NCBI GenBank assembly: GCA_020086605.1
Contig: JACBWW010000020.1
Location: 16,460,776 to 16,524,775, forward strand
From: Lanius collurio
Lineage: Eukaryota > Chordata > Aves > Passeriformes > Laniidae
Direction: 5' to 3'
Length of the DNA: 64,000 nt
A model generated the notes under the pieces. The model ran no database searches and was not told where the DNA came from. It worked only from the letters and a program-made list of their open reading frames with translations. Shown here piece by piece: positions 15,101 through 27,215 of this stretch (its first letter is position 1; every line of letters begins with the position of its first letter). The translations under genes and the position numbers were made by a program.

Positions 15101-17550
15101 ATTTAATTACTGCTGAATAGAGCTTATGCAGAGCCACGGCCTTTTCTGTTTCTCAGGCTGCCCCACTAGCAAATCTGCTGGAGGTGCAGAAGAATTTGGT
15201 AGGGGACACAGCTGGGACAGCTGACCCCAGCGATATTCCAATTCCATACCATGACATTGTGCTCTGCAAGAAAAACCAAGGGAAAGGAATTGTCGTTAAG
15301 TTAAAATTAACTGAAATGTTGTGTTTTTACAGAAAAATGTTAACATCTTCAAACATACATATTCTTGAAAGAAAAACCAGACGTCATAGAACAAGCAATG
15401 TCTTGGGAAAAGGAGCACATTTGTCTATTACAGGATTCTATCTTATTTTATGCCTGACTGATCCATGATTTCATAGCCACAATAATGAAATGCATTTATT
15501 GGCCATAGCCACACATTTCACATTATAGGTAATTAATATCTCAGCCCTTCTTCAAGCACTGCTCCCACAGAAGTTAATGGTGGTGCTGCTTGGCTGAACA
15601 ATATGGAATGGACTCTGCTCCAGACCACAGAGAACCACTTCAAACTGGTTTCAGAGCAAGGTCACAGCAAATACAGTAAAATACAAACAGGCTGACTGAA
15701 AGATAAGGAAATGAGTGCCAGAGTCCCAAGCGCACCAACAGGCTTTGTAACCTTCCTGCCTCCATACACACCCTGCCAGGGGTTTAGCTGCTCGGGCTCA
15801 GAGTCAGCTCTAACGTGCCACAGTTGTGTAACACCGAAATTAGACTGCTGTGAAAACAGCAAAGCTCAGAGAAAGCCACACAAAGCTTTGCCCAGGGCCT
15901 CTGCCTTTCAGCTCAGGAGCTGTATATAAGCTCAGGCCCTTGCCTTAATTGTGTTGTAGGTATACTGTTGTAAGGTGTTTTGAACCAAGATAGTTTACCC
16001 CAGCCAAACCATCTTTAGTTATTCCTATTGGAGCCCTCAGAGAGAGACCAGGCTGGAATTACCCTCACCTGCTTCACCTGGCCCTCCACATTCAAGTGTA
16101 GCAGGTCAGCTCCTGGAGGGTTCTTAAGCCCAGCCAGAAGGCTCAGTGAGAGGAAGGAGAAGAAGAAAAGAGAGAGGTGAGAGGGGCTTGTATCTGCTCT
16201 CTGTCCTTGGCTGTCTTGTTTGGATTTCTTGGACTAACTTGGCTGCTGATCACTGGATGGGTTTTGTTGCTGTCATCATCTTGACTCTGCTTGCCTGGAT
16301 CTGGAGCATCAAGGACTGAAAGATAAACTGTGCTAAATTAGAATAGATAAAAGAAAAGCTGAAAGGTTAAATGCCAAGACAGCAAGGAATAGATAAAGAA
16401 GACTGTGCTGCACTGGATTAGGAACCAACTGTGTTATCTGAAGTGTGTGTGTGGAGCTCTTGGACAAAGTAAAGAGGCCAATCAAGTAATGTGTAATCTC
16501 ATGCACAGCAGTTGCAAAATGTATATGGGCTGTATTACAGATAAGTTAGTGAATGTATAAGTACTGTGTTAGGTATAGGTACTGTATTAAGTAAGTATAA
16601 GTAAGTGAACTATATAGGTTATGTATAAATATGTAAAAGTAGTATAATATGTAAGCATAGGATAAGTAAACCTAATACACAAAAGAGATTATATGTAGCT
16701 GTTATTGAACAAATTAGAAGATCTGTGAGTTCCCCCACGATGCCCAAAGAGGTGTTGCATATTTTAAACAATAAGAAGCTTCTGCGTAATCACATTAATT
16801 CGCTGTACAGAAGTGCTGAGTTCCCACAGTATACCATGGGGATCCTTACTGTGCCTTGCTAACCTGATCACCTGGCTTAGTATCAGACTTGCCTTATTCC
16901 AATGGACTTGCCTGGCAATCCCTGAACTCACTGTAGGCTGACCCTGGTTAACATTATTGGATCTGTTCTATTCTTCCTTTTGGGTACTGTGCTCCCTGCA
17001 CCTGAGGCCCTAGCCTCTGCCATCCTGCTGTCACTTGTGCCCCTTACTTGCAGATCAGCCCAATATTGCTGCCCTCTGGTAGTGACTGGTTAGCAAAAAG
17101 CTACCAGACTTAAATTCCTCAATTTGTCCATCAGACGAGAACATTTATCTTCTGTACAGCTGTAGACCAGATCCTTGTGCTGTACTGTTCCCTTCTCCCC
17201 ATCTGAATACACAGACATGCATGCAGAACCTGATGGGGACAGGTTGTACTGGACTTGTACTCAGACACCATGGCTATGCCAGTTTGTAACTCAGGGCATA
17301 AATCAGAGACTTAACCTTAAGATTCACAACTCCTATCCCTCTGAGCACAGTGAGCCAGGAAAAATAACACTCTCCATATATACGCTTAAGCTAACAGACA
17401 CCTATTTCTCTCTTCAAAGAGCAATTGAGGCAAAATCCCAGTTATTCATTAGCAATAGCATTGAAATATAAGGGAGAAAACCCAGCTTACCCATCCAGGT
17501 TGCTTTATTGGAGGTGTCTGACTTTCCTGTTGGACTGTTTCAGAAGACAT
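9109..17550 (-). CDS. OCIAD2: OCIA domain-containing protein 2, six coding exons
   Basis: Coding exons in transcript order (minus strand): 17550-17491, 14266-14176, 13371-13318, 11512-11465, 10492-10387, 9190-9109. They total 441 nt, giving 146 aa plus TAG; every intron is GT-AG and every phase closes. The start MSSETVQQ is chosen because its exon ends in phase 0 on GTAAGC and joins PMLFCP. The OCIA domain (about residues 21-110) shows RIRKECKQESFWYR (37-50), SLGSMLVTQGLISKG (55-69, hydrophobic) and GKMSYMGECQKKF (94-106). The C-terminus is Cys-rich (C122, C126, C129) and ends IPPAS. Human OCIAD2, about 154 aa, has the same order and a similar tail (CEECK). Known of the family: mitochondrial/endosomal membrane proteins; the paralogue OCIAD1 acts in complex III assembly. 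LLFCP and the Cys tail favour OCIAD2 over OCIAD1. A possible ATTAAA poly(A) signal lies at 8809-8804. Identity is confident; the function of the bird protein is inferred. Confidence 0.93.
15000..15275 (+). mobile_element. ERVL-type LTR fragment
   Basis: Located in OCIAD2 intron 1-2 space (between coding exons 1 and 2), on the opposite strand to the gene. It contains tggtttcgactggacaagag, ttctgcatagcaactggtatg, gttttggatttgtgacc, ggctgccccactagc, ctggaggtgcagaag and gacacagctgggacagctgac, in the order found in a common passerine LTR. Only the 5' part is recognisable. Confidence 0.65.
16550..16685. repeat. TAAGTA/GTATAA-rich degenerate tract
   Basis: An irregular run of gtataagta, gtattaagta and tatgtaa-like words over about 135 bp in the first OCIAD2 intron. 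It looks like a decayed tandem repeat. The preceding 600 bp (15.95-16.5 kb) has moderate GC and retroelement-like texture, but I cannot assign it. Confidence 0.5.
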
Positions 17551-20226
17551 TGTCTCTTTCTTTGTACTCTGCTACTGCTCTTGTTCAGCAGAAGCTATGC
17601 ACTTTATGCTTGGCTACTTCTCCTTCTGCTAGGTACAAAGGGAAAAAGTCAAGATATCATACTGATATTTGTAAGTCCAATGTTCATCTTGAAACAAAAA
17701 TAACCAGGTTGAAAGGAGTGTACTTTTTACAGCAGACAGCATTCAGTCACTTGATACACAGCTTACAGCAGTGTATCACTTATCAGCATCACAGAGTTGT
17801 ATGTAACTTATGCAGCTAAGTCAGTAACCACAATGAAATGCTGAATCATGAGCTAGTACAGTATGCTCAATCATAAAGAAATGAAAATAAATATGAGCAA
17901 GTAATTGAAAACCTTTCTAATTCTTTAATGTATTGCAGGTCCAAGAAATAGCCTCTTTAGTGTGCTGTCCAGAATTACTGCACTACTTCTATCCTCACTG
18001 CCATCATTTGAAGCCTGGATTCCACAGGATCCACCAGGCAAGCCTATCACAAATCACATCTCTATTTCCAAAAACACAGTTCAGTTACAAACATCCTTTA
18101 AAAAACAACACAAAAAAATAAATAGACAACTCTAAAGAGTTTTAGTGTTGCAATCTTCCATGCCTGAGAACTGCACTGCTAGGGAAAAGCAAGAAGGAAT
18201 TACATTTATTTCTAGAGTAATTCAAACATGTAAATTGCAATTTTTACCTAGCACTTTTCTGCATGGTCTGGTACTTTATTAACATAGAGGGCCCTTCTGC
18301 TTTTCTGAAAGTACCCTCTGAGAATGGTGGCACTGAGCAAGGCTGAAGTTACTATGAAGGGCAGAGTTAAACAGAAAAGATATGCAACAATTTATTGACC
18401 AAAATGTTTTTTGGCATTCATAGTATTACTGTATAAACCACTCCCTGCACTTATTTTGGGGTCAGTTACATAGCTATAAAGTTCAAGCAATGTCTGCTTC
18501 ACATACATGAGATATTCAGACAGGGAAGCTTTTTTAAGAAATGGAACAGAAGCAACATAACCTCCCCTCCCCTTGGTAAAAAAAAACCCTTAAATAAAGC
18601 AAGCATTGCATTTGCACCAATCTGCACTTTATTCTCAGACACTTGCAGAAATGACAATAATCACTGTGTCTTTTAAAAAATGTAGGTTTGAAAACCCATA
18701 TTATATGAGGAAAGCTCACAGCTCTATCTTCCTCAATCTGAGAGCAATTTAGTTTTCATCGGTCTCTTGTCACTTAATGCAAAAAATGGACATAGAATAT
18801 GAGAAAGCTGCATAAAACTTTGAAGAGATTTGCGTCAATCAAAAATCAATCAAATTTTCTTATTCTTATCTGCTTTCTTGTTCTTGTCTACTTACAAAGC
18901 CTACTTGTGGAGACAGCTGTAAAAAAATAATCACTGGAAACAGTTTCTAACTGCTGCAACAGATTTAAAGTGCTTGTCTTTTTCATGATGGTAAAACAGC
19001 TGAGTCACAAGAAGAAAATAAATAAAATAAAACAAGGGAAAAAGAATGGGTATAAATTAAGTGAATAAAGATTTTCAGTTTGCCATTGGACTCCTATATT
19101 GTCCTAAGTACACATTTCTCTTGAATTGTAAGTTATTCAGCTATGCCATTGCTTCAACATAATGAACCCCAAAAATGTTTAGCCCTTTAAGCAGCCTCAT
19201 GGTACATCTCCCATAAGCTGAAAGCTATACTGGCAAGAATGAAACAAAGAGACAGAGTTGATGTCATAAAAATACCATGTAACTGAATTATTAATATTCA
19301 TACCTAGCAGATAAGCTGTCTCCTATCTGAGAAATGTAAAAGTGTTCCAGTATTTTGAGGCTCGGTGTCTTTTCATCCCAAAAATTAACTTTATTTCCAT
19401 TAGCTTACCAAAGAAATGTAATTCTCTTGTAATTTTCTGTAATACTCATTGCTCTTTTCTCAACGTGACATGTAATTGTTAGTGTAACAATTAACTATAT
19501 ATTCTGGGAAGAACTCCCCAATTATACTATATTAGTTTAAGTGAAATACCTATATAATACAAGATTAAATCAATGTGGTTTTCTAGGATCAAACATTCAA
19601 AAAACTTACTCGTCTTCTACAAGAACTGTTCTGGATCATTTATTCATTTATGGAAGAAAATGCTAATATCAGGCTCCTGAAAAATCTCATGGTTTCAATA
19701 CCTGTAATGGGATGATAAAGAAGCAGTATGCAAGATGATAGCTAAGTTTTTCAAATGTGAGACTTGTCAACTTCCTATACTGTTTTCAATGAAAAGCCTC
19801 CTTCTGAATAGCAATGGTGACCCCATATCTAGGACTACTTCGGGGAAGAAAGAGGGAGCCAAAATTGCATGTATTAACTAGTACGTGCAATGGACTGTGA
19901 TGCCCAGGGCACTCATCACCGAGACAACTCATCGAGGATTTCAGAGAGGCGCTTCAAGCACCATTGTGAGGAAAACGAAAGATGACAAGACTCAACATGA
20001 GGTTTCACACTTATCTAAACTGGTTCTTTGTTTTAAACTCAGGCTCTTATTTCAAAGGAGAGTCTATAGAGTAGCTGCACTTGGTCGTCAATGAAAAACT
20101 CTTTACCAATACCCGACAGCCGGGGGCTGGGGAATGCCCCTTGCTTGTTCAGCCCTGCAGCAGCTGCTCAGTGCCCTCACCCAGGGCAGTCCACCCCGGC
20201 CAGCACGGACTATTGCTCTCATAGTA

Positions 20227-20650
20227 TCACAGAAACAATTAGGCTGGAAAAGACCTCTGAGATCATCGAATCCAACCTATGATCGAATACCACCTTGTCA
20301 ACTAAGTGTCACGTCCACTCCACCACCTCCCTGGGCAGTCCATTCCAATGTCTAATCGCCCTTTTTGTGAAGAAATTCTTCCTGCTATTCAACCTGAACC
20401 TCCTCCGGCACAGCTTGAGACCGCGTTCCCTTGTCCTCTTATTAGTCGTCTGGGAGAACAGACCGCATCTGGCTACAACCTCCTTACAGGTGGTTGTAGA
20501 GAGTAATAAGCCTGAGCCTCCTTTCCCGCAGGCTAAACACTCCCAGCTCCCTCAGCCGCTCCAACAGGACTTTTACTCCAGACCCTCCAGCAGCTCCATT
20601 GCCCTTCTCTGGGCACGCTCCAGCACCTCAAGCCGCTTCCTGCACTGAGG
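20227..20650 (-). mobile_element. CR1 LINE, 3' fragment, antisense
   Basis: The sequence starts tcacagaaacaattaggctg and runs through the characteristic reversed CR1 3' end: ctctgagatcatcgaatccaacc, ccctgggcagtccattccaatg, aagaaattcttcctgctattc, ccttgtcctctta, and ctctgggcacgctccagcacctc. It is 5'-truncated, as CR1 copies usually are, and abuts the OCIAD2 CpG island in intron 1. Confidence 0.88.
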
Positions 20651-20841
20651 GGAGACGGCCCCGTGGGGCTGCGGCAGCACACGCCCCGCAGAAGCCGCCT
20701 GCCCCGGGCCGGCCGCCCAGAGCCACGCCCCGATTCCAGCCTTGCCCCTGCCGTGACGCCAGAGAAATGCGGCCCCGCGGAGCTCAGCCGCTTGCCGCGG
20801 AAAGGAGGAGTCTGACACTCACAGCCCCCAGCCGCGCTTAC

Positions 20842-20965
20842 CTTCCTCGGGCCTCCGGAGGTAGCGGAATGGGCTGGGCTGACCCGACCTGACCCCGCCG
20901 GCCCCGGAAGCTCGCGAGCGGGCCCGCCTGCACAGGAGCCGTGACCGGGCGGGGCCCGGCTGCAG
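20842..20965 (-). other. OCIAD2: Probable non-coding first exon of OCIAD2
   Basis: On the minus strand a strong donor (GAAG then GTAAGC, gt at 20841-20840) ends a GC-rich segment that contains no ATG in frame with the gene. It lies inside the CpG island upstream of the exon carrying the OCIAD2 start codon at 17550. The natural reading is a 5'UTR exon followed by an intron of about 3.3 kb. The left edge (splice donor) is seen in the sequence. The right edge (transcription start) is not defined and could lie inside the minisatellite. Confidence 0.5.
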
Positions 20966-21565
20966 CCCGTGTCCGCCTCCCGGGCTGAGCGGCGCTGGGG
21001 CGGGGCCCGGCTGCAGCCCGTGTCCGCCTCCCGGGCTGAGCGGCGCTGGGGCGGGGCCCGGCTGCAGCCCGTGTCCGCCTCCCGGGCTGAGCGGCGCTGG
21101 GGCGGGGCCCGGCTGCAGCCCGTGTCCGCCTCCCGGGCTGAGCGGCGCTGGGGCGGGGCCCGGCTGCAGCCCGTGTCCGCCTCCCGGGCTGAGCGGCGCT
21201 GGGGCGGGGCCCGGCTGCAGCCCGTGTCCGCCTCCCGGGCTGAGCGGCGCTGGGGCGGGGCCCGGCTGCAGCCCGTGTCCGCCTCCCGGGCTGAGCGGCG
21301 CTGGGGCGGGGCCCGGCTGCAGCCCGTGTCCGCCTCCCGGGCTGAGCGGCGCTGGGGCGGGGCCCGGCTGCAGCCCGTGTCCGCCTCCCGGGCTGAGCGG
21401 CGCTGGGGCGGGGCCCGGCTGCAGCCCGTGTCCGCCTCCCGGGCTGAGCGGCGCTGGGGCGGGGCCCGGCTGCAGCCCGTGTCCGCCTCCCGGGCNGCTG
21501 GGGCGGGGCCCGGCTGCAGCCCGTGCCCGCCTCCCGGGCTGAGCGGCGCTGGGGCGGGGCCGGCC
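20961..21565. repeat. 51-bp GC-rich minisatellite, about 12 units
   Basis: The unit begins tgcagcccgtgtccgcctcc and ends gggcggggcccggc; its period is exactly 51 bp. Starts lie at 20961 + 51k for k = 0 to 10. Ten units are complete and look identical. The eleventh (21471-21514) is shortened and contains the only N in the window (21496), and a twelfth (from 21515) has diverged. Because 51 is a multiple of 3, both strands stay open through the array and give artificial 250-285-residue reading frames of a 17-residue repeat. Near-identity of the units suggests recent expansion. The N plus shortened unit suggests the assembly collapsed or patched the array, so the true copy number is unknown. Confidence 0.95.
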
Positions 21566-21835
21566 CGCCCGTGCTGCTGGGCTCCGCCGCCACCTCCCGG
21601 CCGCCGGGGGCAGGAACAGCCGGGGCAGCCGGCCCGCAGAGCCCGCCCAGTTCCCCCTCGTGCCCCGGCTCCTCGCTCCTACCAGGATCTGCCACTACAC
21701 GAGCACTTCTCGCCTCCCCGCGGTCTGCTCCGGTAGAGAAACAGCGAGGACGCCAAGAAAATTCCGCGTTCTCGGATTTCCCCGGTGAAATTCAGAACGG
21801 TCTTTTAGCAAGCCTGTGGGTTAATGAAGGTAACA

Positions 21836-22330
21836 GAATGACAGAATCATTAGGGTTGGAAGGGCCCTCTGGAGGTCATCTGGTGCAGCCCCCCTGCCAG
21901 GGCAGGGTCACCTGGAGCAGGTGGCACAGGAACTCATCCATGTGGGTAAGGAATGTCTCCAGAAAGGGAGACTCAATGACCTCCCTGGGCAGCCTGTTCC
22001 ACTGCTCGGCCTCCCTCAATGGAAAAAGTTCTTCCTCAAGTTGAGGTGGAACTTCTTGTGTTTTAGTTTAAGGCCTCTGCTTCTTGTCCTGTCACTGGGC
22101 ATCACCAAAAAGGGTCTGACACCATTCTCTGACACCTGCCTTTGAGATATTCATACGCATTAATAAGACCCACTCCCAGTCTTCTCTTTGCAGACTAGAC
22201 AAGCCCAACTCCTGCAGTCTCTCCTCATAAGAGAGATGCTCCAGACCCCTCATCATCTTTGTGGCCTCTGCTGGACCCTCTCCAGTAACTTCTTGTCTGT
22301 CTTGTAGTGAAGAGCCCAGCATACAACATA
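21836..22330 (-). mobile_element. CR1 LINE, 3' fragment, antisense
   Basis: A second CR1 3' end on the other side of the OCIAD2 island. It begins acagaatcattagggttgga and continues through agcctgttccactgctcgg, aaaagttcttcctcaag, tgtcctgtcactgggcatc, gagagatgctccagacccc and tcatctttgtggcctctgctgg. It is similar to but clearly different from the copy at 20227, so it is a separate insertion rather than a duplication. Confidence 0.88.
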
Positions 22331-22335
22331 TGGGA

Positions 22336-25300
22336 TCTGTCCTACGAATTGAAAATATTTTTTGTGGAAATGTAATCTTGTTCTTTAAAAAAGAAACAAA
22401 TTCTTCTTTGACCATTTTGGAATTAAAAGGATTGCTTATCTAGTTCAATTTTAATACTATGGTGCATAATTCTATAGTTTTAATACTAATTTGTAAGTAA
22501 ATTAATAAATTTTAATATTAACAAGAATTAAATAAGAAATGCATTTTCATCAAGCAAATAATTTTGCCAGAAAAAGTTGTTCTGAAAATGTCAGTAGGGT
22601 GTGGGAAGGGTTGTTCTAGGAATACTGAAAAAAATGGTTCCACTTCCTCTGAAATGAGAAATGCAATGCCCTTCTTTAAGGAAGAAACAAAACAAAAAAT
22701 ATAAACATGGGTTTTATTTTGCATTTTATTTTAATAAAAAAGTTTCTATTTTGTTTTGATTTGTTTTTTCACAGGAAGACTTAATAGTTTTCAGTAGGGT
22801 ATCCTAAATGATGATATGACACTTCAGTGCTTATCATGAAATGAATAGCCTGTGACATCACTGTTAAACTTCCTCCTTTTGCATGCCCTTTTCTTAAGTC
22901 CAAAAAAGCTTTCAGCTTCCAGGAATCTTGGCTACTTGAAGCCCCTTTCACCAGACTATTCTCCCACTCTAGCCTGCCAAACCAGAGGATCAGACTTTGC
23001 TGCTGCAAAATGTGCTTTTCACAGGGAGGTTTGGCAGGAGTGATGTCCTAAAACAAGGCTTGAAAGTGTATCTAATACTGCCTGGGATCTAAAAGGTATT
23101 GTTGAAAACTATTATAGTATGAAAACTATTTAGTAGATACTGGCTACCTGCTATTCTGAAAAATACAATACACAGGAAAATCCTGTGTGGAGTGAGCATT
23201 TACTAACCAATAACTTCTTAACTGGTCCAGCTTAAACTGAACATAAAATGAAAGAGCACTGGAATGACAGTTTTCTCATGGGGCGTATGATGCCTGGGGA
23301 TAGTGGTTGCCTAGGTGGTAGCCTAGTAGGACTGTTTGGATTCTTGCACCTTTCTGTGCAAAAATGCCTATAAAAATCAGTTTCAACTTCTTTTAAATTT
23401 TAACTTTAAATGTAAAGTTAGTTATCACAATTGAATAAACACAAAGCAAAAGGGAGATTCTTATTGCTCCCAGAACAAAACCAACTTTATACATCAAAGG
23501 GAAAAAAAAACCCCAAGTGATACCAAAAATAAAACAACCAATATGGAGTTGAATGCTTGGCTGAGGAATTATCTGTTGTCGGAGTAGAAGGAGATCAAGG
23601 ACCAAGATTTCACAAACTCAGGGAAGGTTTACAGGCTTTGGCTGCTTGGCTGAAGAACCTCTTAAAAACCACTGAAGGGTTGCCAGGGTCCTGGGGTTCA
23701 CCACATTCCCCAAAGCAAAGCCTTTCCAGTTGCATATTTAACAGAAACACTCCACGTGTATATACAGTGTGTGGCAGAAGGAGAAAGTGTTCCTACTTAC
23801 AATAAGCATGGTTTATTTGAACACTGTTAATTGCTTAAAAATTGCCTGAGAAACAAAGCTCCCCCTCCGTGCTTTGTAATCATAACAGAGTATGGAAAAC
23901 CAAGTAAGAATGACACAGCAAGGCATTGTTCTCATGCTGATGGGAGTAGGAGTTAAGGGCGAATGAAAAGACATGAAAAGTCACAGCAGGAAACTGTGGA
24001 GAGAAACAATGGACTCTACACGATTCAATGTGAATCAGGCAGAAGCAGTTTTATTGATGAACTACTGTCTCTAATATACAATTCTTACTTTCCCTACATG
24101 CAATTGTGCATAATTATTGTTGGTTAAGGCCTATTTTCACACGCTACTTTATGCTTTGTGTTTGGCTCTTGTACGTGTGTCACGTTGTCCGTCGTGTATG
24201 TCACAACTGTCCTTCAATTTGCATTTTCTTATCCTTTTCTTCCTTTGCTTGTTCCTCGTTCAGATCCTCCCCAATGCTGCTTGTTCCTTTCTCACAACCT
24301 TCCCATGGACTTTTCCCCCTGTGTATGTGCTTAAGTCCTTCTGTCTTACGTGTTCTGGCTCTTCTATTTTATGGCTGGTTCACAATATGTCCATTTTCTA
24401 GTAAAAACATGGTTTCCACAGGAAACAGTCAAGATACTTCTGAGTAAAACATTAAACTGTCCTCGCTACTTGCAAGAAATCATGTAAGTTTTCTGTGTCT
24501 TGGCTGATTCTTGGATGCACTTCTATTTTATACTTGGTCTGGGCTATCTTTTGGTAGAAATGAGTAGCTGGCAATTAGGAGATATTCAAGATATGGGATT
24601 TCCTCTGGTCAGTGTGAAGAACCCAATAATATGTTTGCAGAGCCCTGCATGTCTTTGTGTTTCCACTGAGACTATGACAGGTGCCTAACTGTAAACTCAC
24701 CCACTCTCGCTTTTTTCCAGAGTTGCAGTTTTATTCCTAATCAGGGCTCATAAGTTCATGCTTTTTACCCCATTTCTCTGGCACTTTCTTCTGCTTCTTC
24801 ATCATGCTCATTCAGGTACATCTCTACTGGGCAATATGCAAGGACAACTTCTCAAAGGGATCTGAAAGTTCTTTTAAATTCCATGTGTTTACTCAGGTTT
24901 CAAAACATGCTTGTATTATAGTTTCAACCCAAATAAAGCATTGTTTTTTACAATCACTACCTTTAGAAAATTTTACCCCTGACAACCAATGTAATTAGGG
25001 GGCTGTTAAATTCAGGTAATTTTTTATGTCTGCTTTAGGTTAGAGGTGTAATAAATACTGCTCTAGAATGAAAATGCTCCTTGTTCTATGAGTGGAAACT
25101 CCTACTGTAGTATATTCTCTTGAATTTGCTGTTTTGCCATCATTGGTATTCCTGTAAAGATCAAATGGTTTTGCTTTATTTTTTATCAGGTACACATGTG
25201 GCACTCCAGGAATAAAAAAAAAATACAGTGAAAGGCATTGCTACACAAATATGTGTAACTGAGCACCTTGCAAGCATTGGCTTTTGTATATAAGACATTA

Positions 25301-26819
25301 CACCTAAAAACTCTCTCTTCTTTTGCTCTGATGCTTGTACGTATATATAGTGCCCTATGGAGAGCACTGGAATGTAACATTGTGACATGTGAAACCAAAC
25401 TTAATAGTTACTAACAATCTCAGAGTACCCAGAATACAACTGCTAAATTTGTCAGGATTTGCATTATTTTCATTCTAGGATGAGTTTAATGGAAGCCACA
25501 CAAGCATATCAGGTTTACTATTCCAGTCATGTCTAGTTTTACTGGAACTCCACCTCTGAACCATGAAGCAAGATACTGTAATTACAAAAGGTGTTGCAAA
25601 AGTTTTTCAAATCTTTATTGGCTGTATATATGCTGTGAGCCTCATGCCCCTGCCACGCAGCTCCAAAATCAGCCATGTTCTGGGTTTATTCTGTCCAAGG
25701 ATCTCATCTTCCAAGTTCCATTTGCATCACACCACAGCAAGATGAAATGGTGTCATCACTTATATAATTCTGAGCCAGGGATAAGTGAATTTGGTGACTA
25801 TTCTGGCATGACTTTTCTTTAATGAAGAAAAAGAAAGATGCCTTTAATGACATGGAACTTGGAGAAAACAGACAAGCTCATTAAATCTATGGGTCTCATT
25901 CTTCCTTCCCTAGTGAGGTCAACTTTTCCATCGAAATGCTTGAATTCTTTTGTGGACATTTAAAACACATATAAAATTTTTAAAAGATGTTTTCAAATAG
26001 CTGCCAAAATTCACAAAGTTTTTGTAGCTAGCCAAACCCCATCATACTGCAGGGTAAATGAATCACTTGACTTTGAGACTGCTGGGGCACCATTTACTTA
26101 GGTACCCCGTCCTCTCAAATGTCCAGACCAGACTTTATTGCTAATAACAGGTCATATAGATGTCAGGTGTTGATCATTTATTCCTTTGGATTTAGAGTTT
26201 CACAAACCGGGGAAAGAAAATGCATATCATAAGGTTTATTTAGAATGGGACAGTAGTTTTAACACAAATGAGAAGATACAGATGGCAGTTCCATTGAATG
26301 CTATATGAAGATTAATAAAACTTAAGATGGTGATATATTCCAACAGCGAAAGGACTTCTTAGTTCTTAGCTCTTATTTACAATTTTCCTTTTAATACCCC
26401 AAAAAATATTCTAAAATTCCTATTTTGGTTATGTAATCTTTTTGCCAGAACTTGGCAGCTGTGATCATGGCTGGGTTGATTTAGTTCATAATTTCTTCTA
26501 AAATTAACAAATGTTGTTACGCAGGAATCTCGGTAAACGAAATGCTTATTTTGGTGCTTTTTATAGACTGCATTGCTTATCAGAAGTCCTTACTCTGCTA
26601 TAAAACAACACACATTTCACAAAGGTGAGCACAAAGGTGCTATTTCGGACATCTCCGAACCCCGCGTAACCAACCATGTGTTTGCACAAGCTGCCAAGTG
26701 GGTTATCTCCTCTTTTCCCCGCCAGCTTGTGTGATGACAACGTTTTGCTTTTATTTTTCTCGCTGGTGCGACTGTTGAGGGGACAAATGCTCCTTTGCTG
26801 AACAAAAGTGGAGGGGGCC
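22336..26819. other. Intergenic DNA between OCIAD2 and CWH43
   Basis: AT-rich sequence between the two divergent CpG-island promoters. Open frames here are short, lack splice context and do not resemble proteins. I see no RNA gene or recognisable retroelement. Confidence 0.6.
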
Positions 26820-27215
26820 AGATCTCCTGGCCGTTCAGCGCGGCGGGGCGGCGAAGAACGCGGTCCGGCCGTGCGGGCTGCCCGCCCCCGCCGCGGGGAC
26901 GCGGCTCTGTGAGGCGGGACGGGCGGCGGAGCCGCGCCCTCCCGGGCACTCGGCACTGGGCTCCCGGTGAGAGGGACGCAGCCCCCGCGCAGCCGGGCAG
27001 CGCCGAGAGGGATGTTTGCCCTGTGGAAGGCCGTTCTCTCGGAGAGTCTCCTGGGTAGGTGGCGGCGGTGCCGCCCGACGGGGCTGGGGGCGCGGGGCCG
27101 CGGCGAAGGGCATCCGGAGGGCTCAGCCGGGAGCGGCCGTAGCAGGGCAGCCCGGCAGGGTGTCGCGGGGCTCAGCGTGCGTGCAGGCGTGTCGCCGATG
27201 AACGGCTCCCCTCTG
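26820..27215 (+). promoter_or_regulatory. CWH43: CpG-island promoter of CWH43
   Basis: A GC- and CpG-dense block rises abruptly from AT-rich DNA, contains the CWH43 start codon (27012) and first donor (GTAGGT at 27055), and fades by about 27.25 kb. It has GC-rich runs such as gcccgcccccgccgcgggg but no TATA box near a sensible start. The open frames on both strands here (up to 324 codons on minus) are by-products of base composition. Confidence 0.7.

Larger units (their letters stand above)
20650..21780 (-). promoter_or_regulatory. OCIAD2: CpG-island promoter region of OCIAD2
   Basis: About 1.1 kb of very GC- and CpG-rich DNA sits in otherwise AT-rich sequence, immediately upstream (in minus orientation) of the probable OCIAD2 first exon. 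It contains the 51-bp minisatellite, each unit of which carries a GC box (ggggcgggg, Sp1/KLF type). There is no TATA box at an obvious place. A CR1 copy flanks each side (20227-20650 and 21836-22330), so the island is a unique-sequence block between retroelements. Confidence 0.65.

Noticed and set aside
14829..15137. 102-codon minus-strand frame
   Set aside because: Reads antisense through the ERVL LTR fragment and a short direct repeat (tttaagagaagactc, twice); no protein similarity.
18245..18320. Exon-like segment on the minus strand with donor CTAG/GTAAAA
   Set aside because: Its phase does not join OCIAD2 exon 2, and the true start exon at 17550-17491 fits in frame and position.
20838..21736. 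Open frames of 285 aa (minus) and 255 aa (plus) made of a 17-residue repeat
   Set aside because: They are produced by the 51-bp minisatellite, whose period is a multiple of three. Both strands are open at once, the base composition is that of a CpG island, and an N falls inside.
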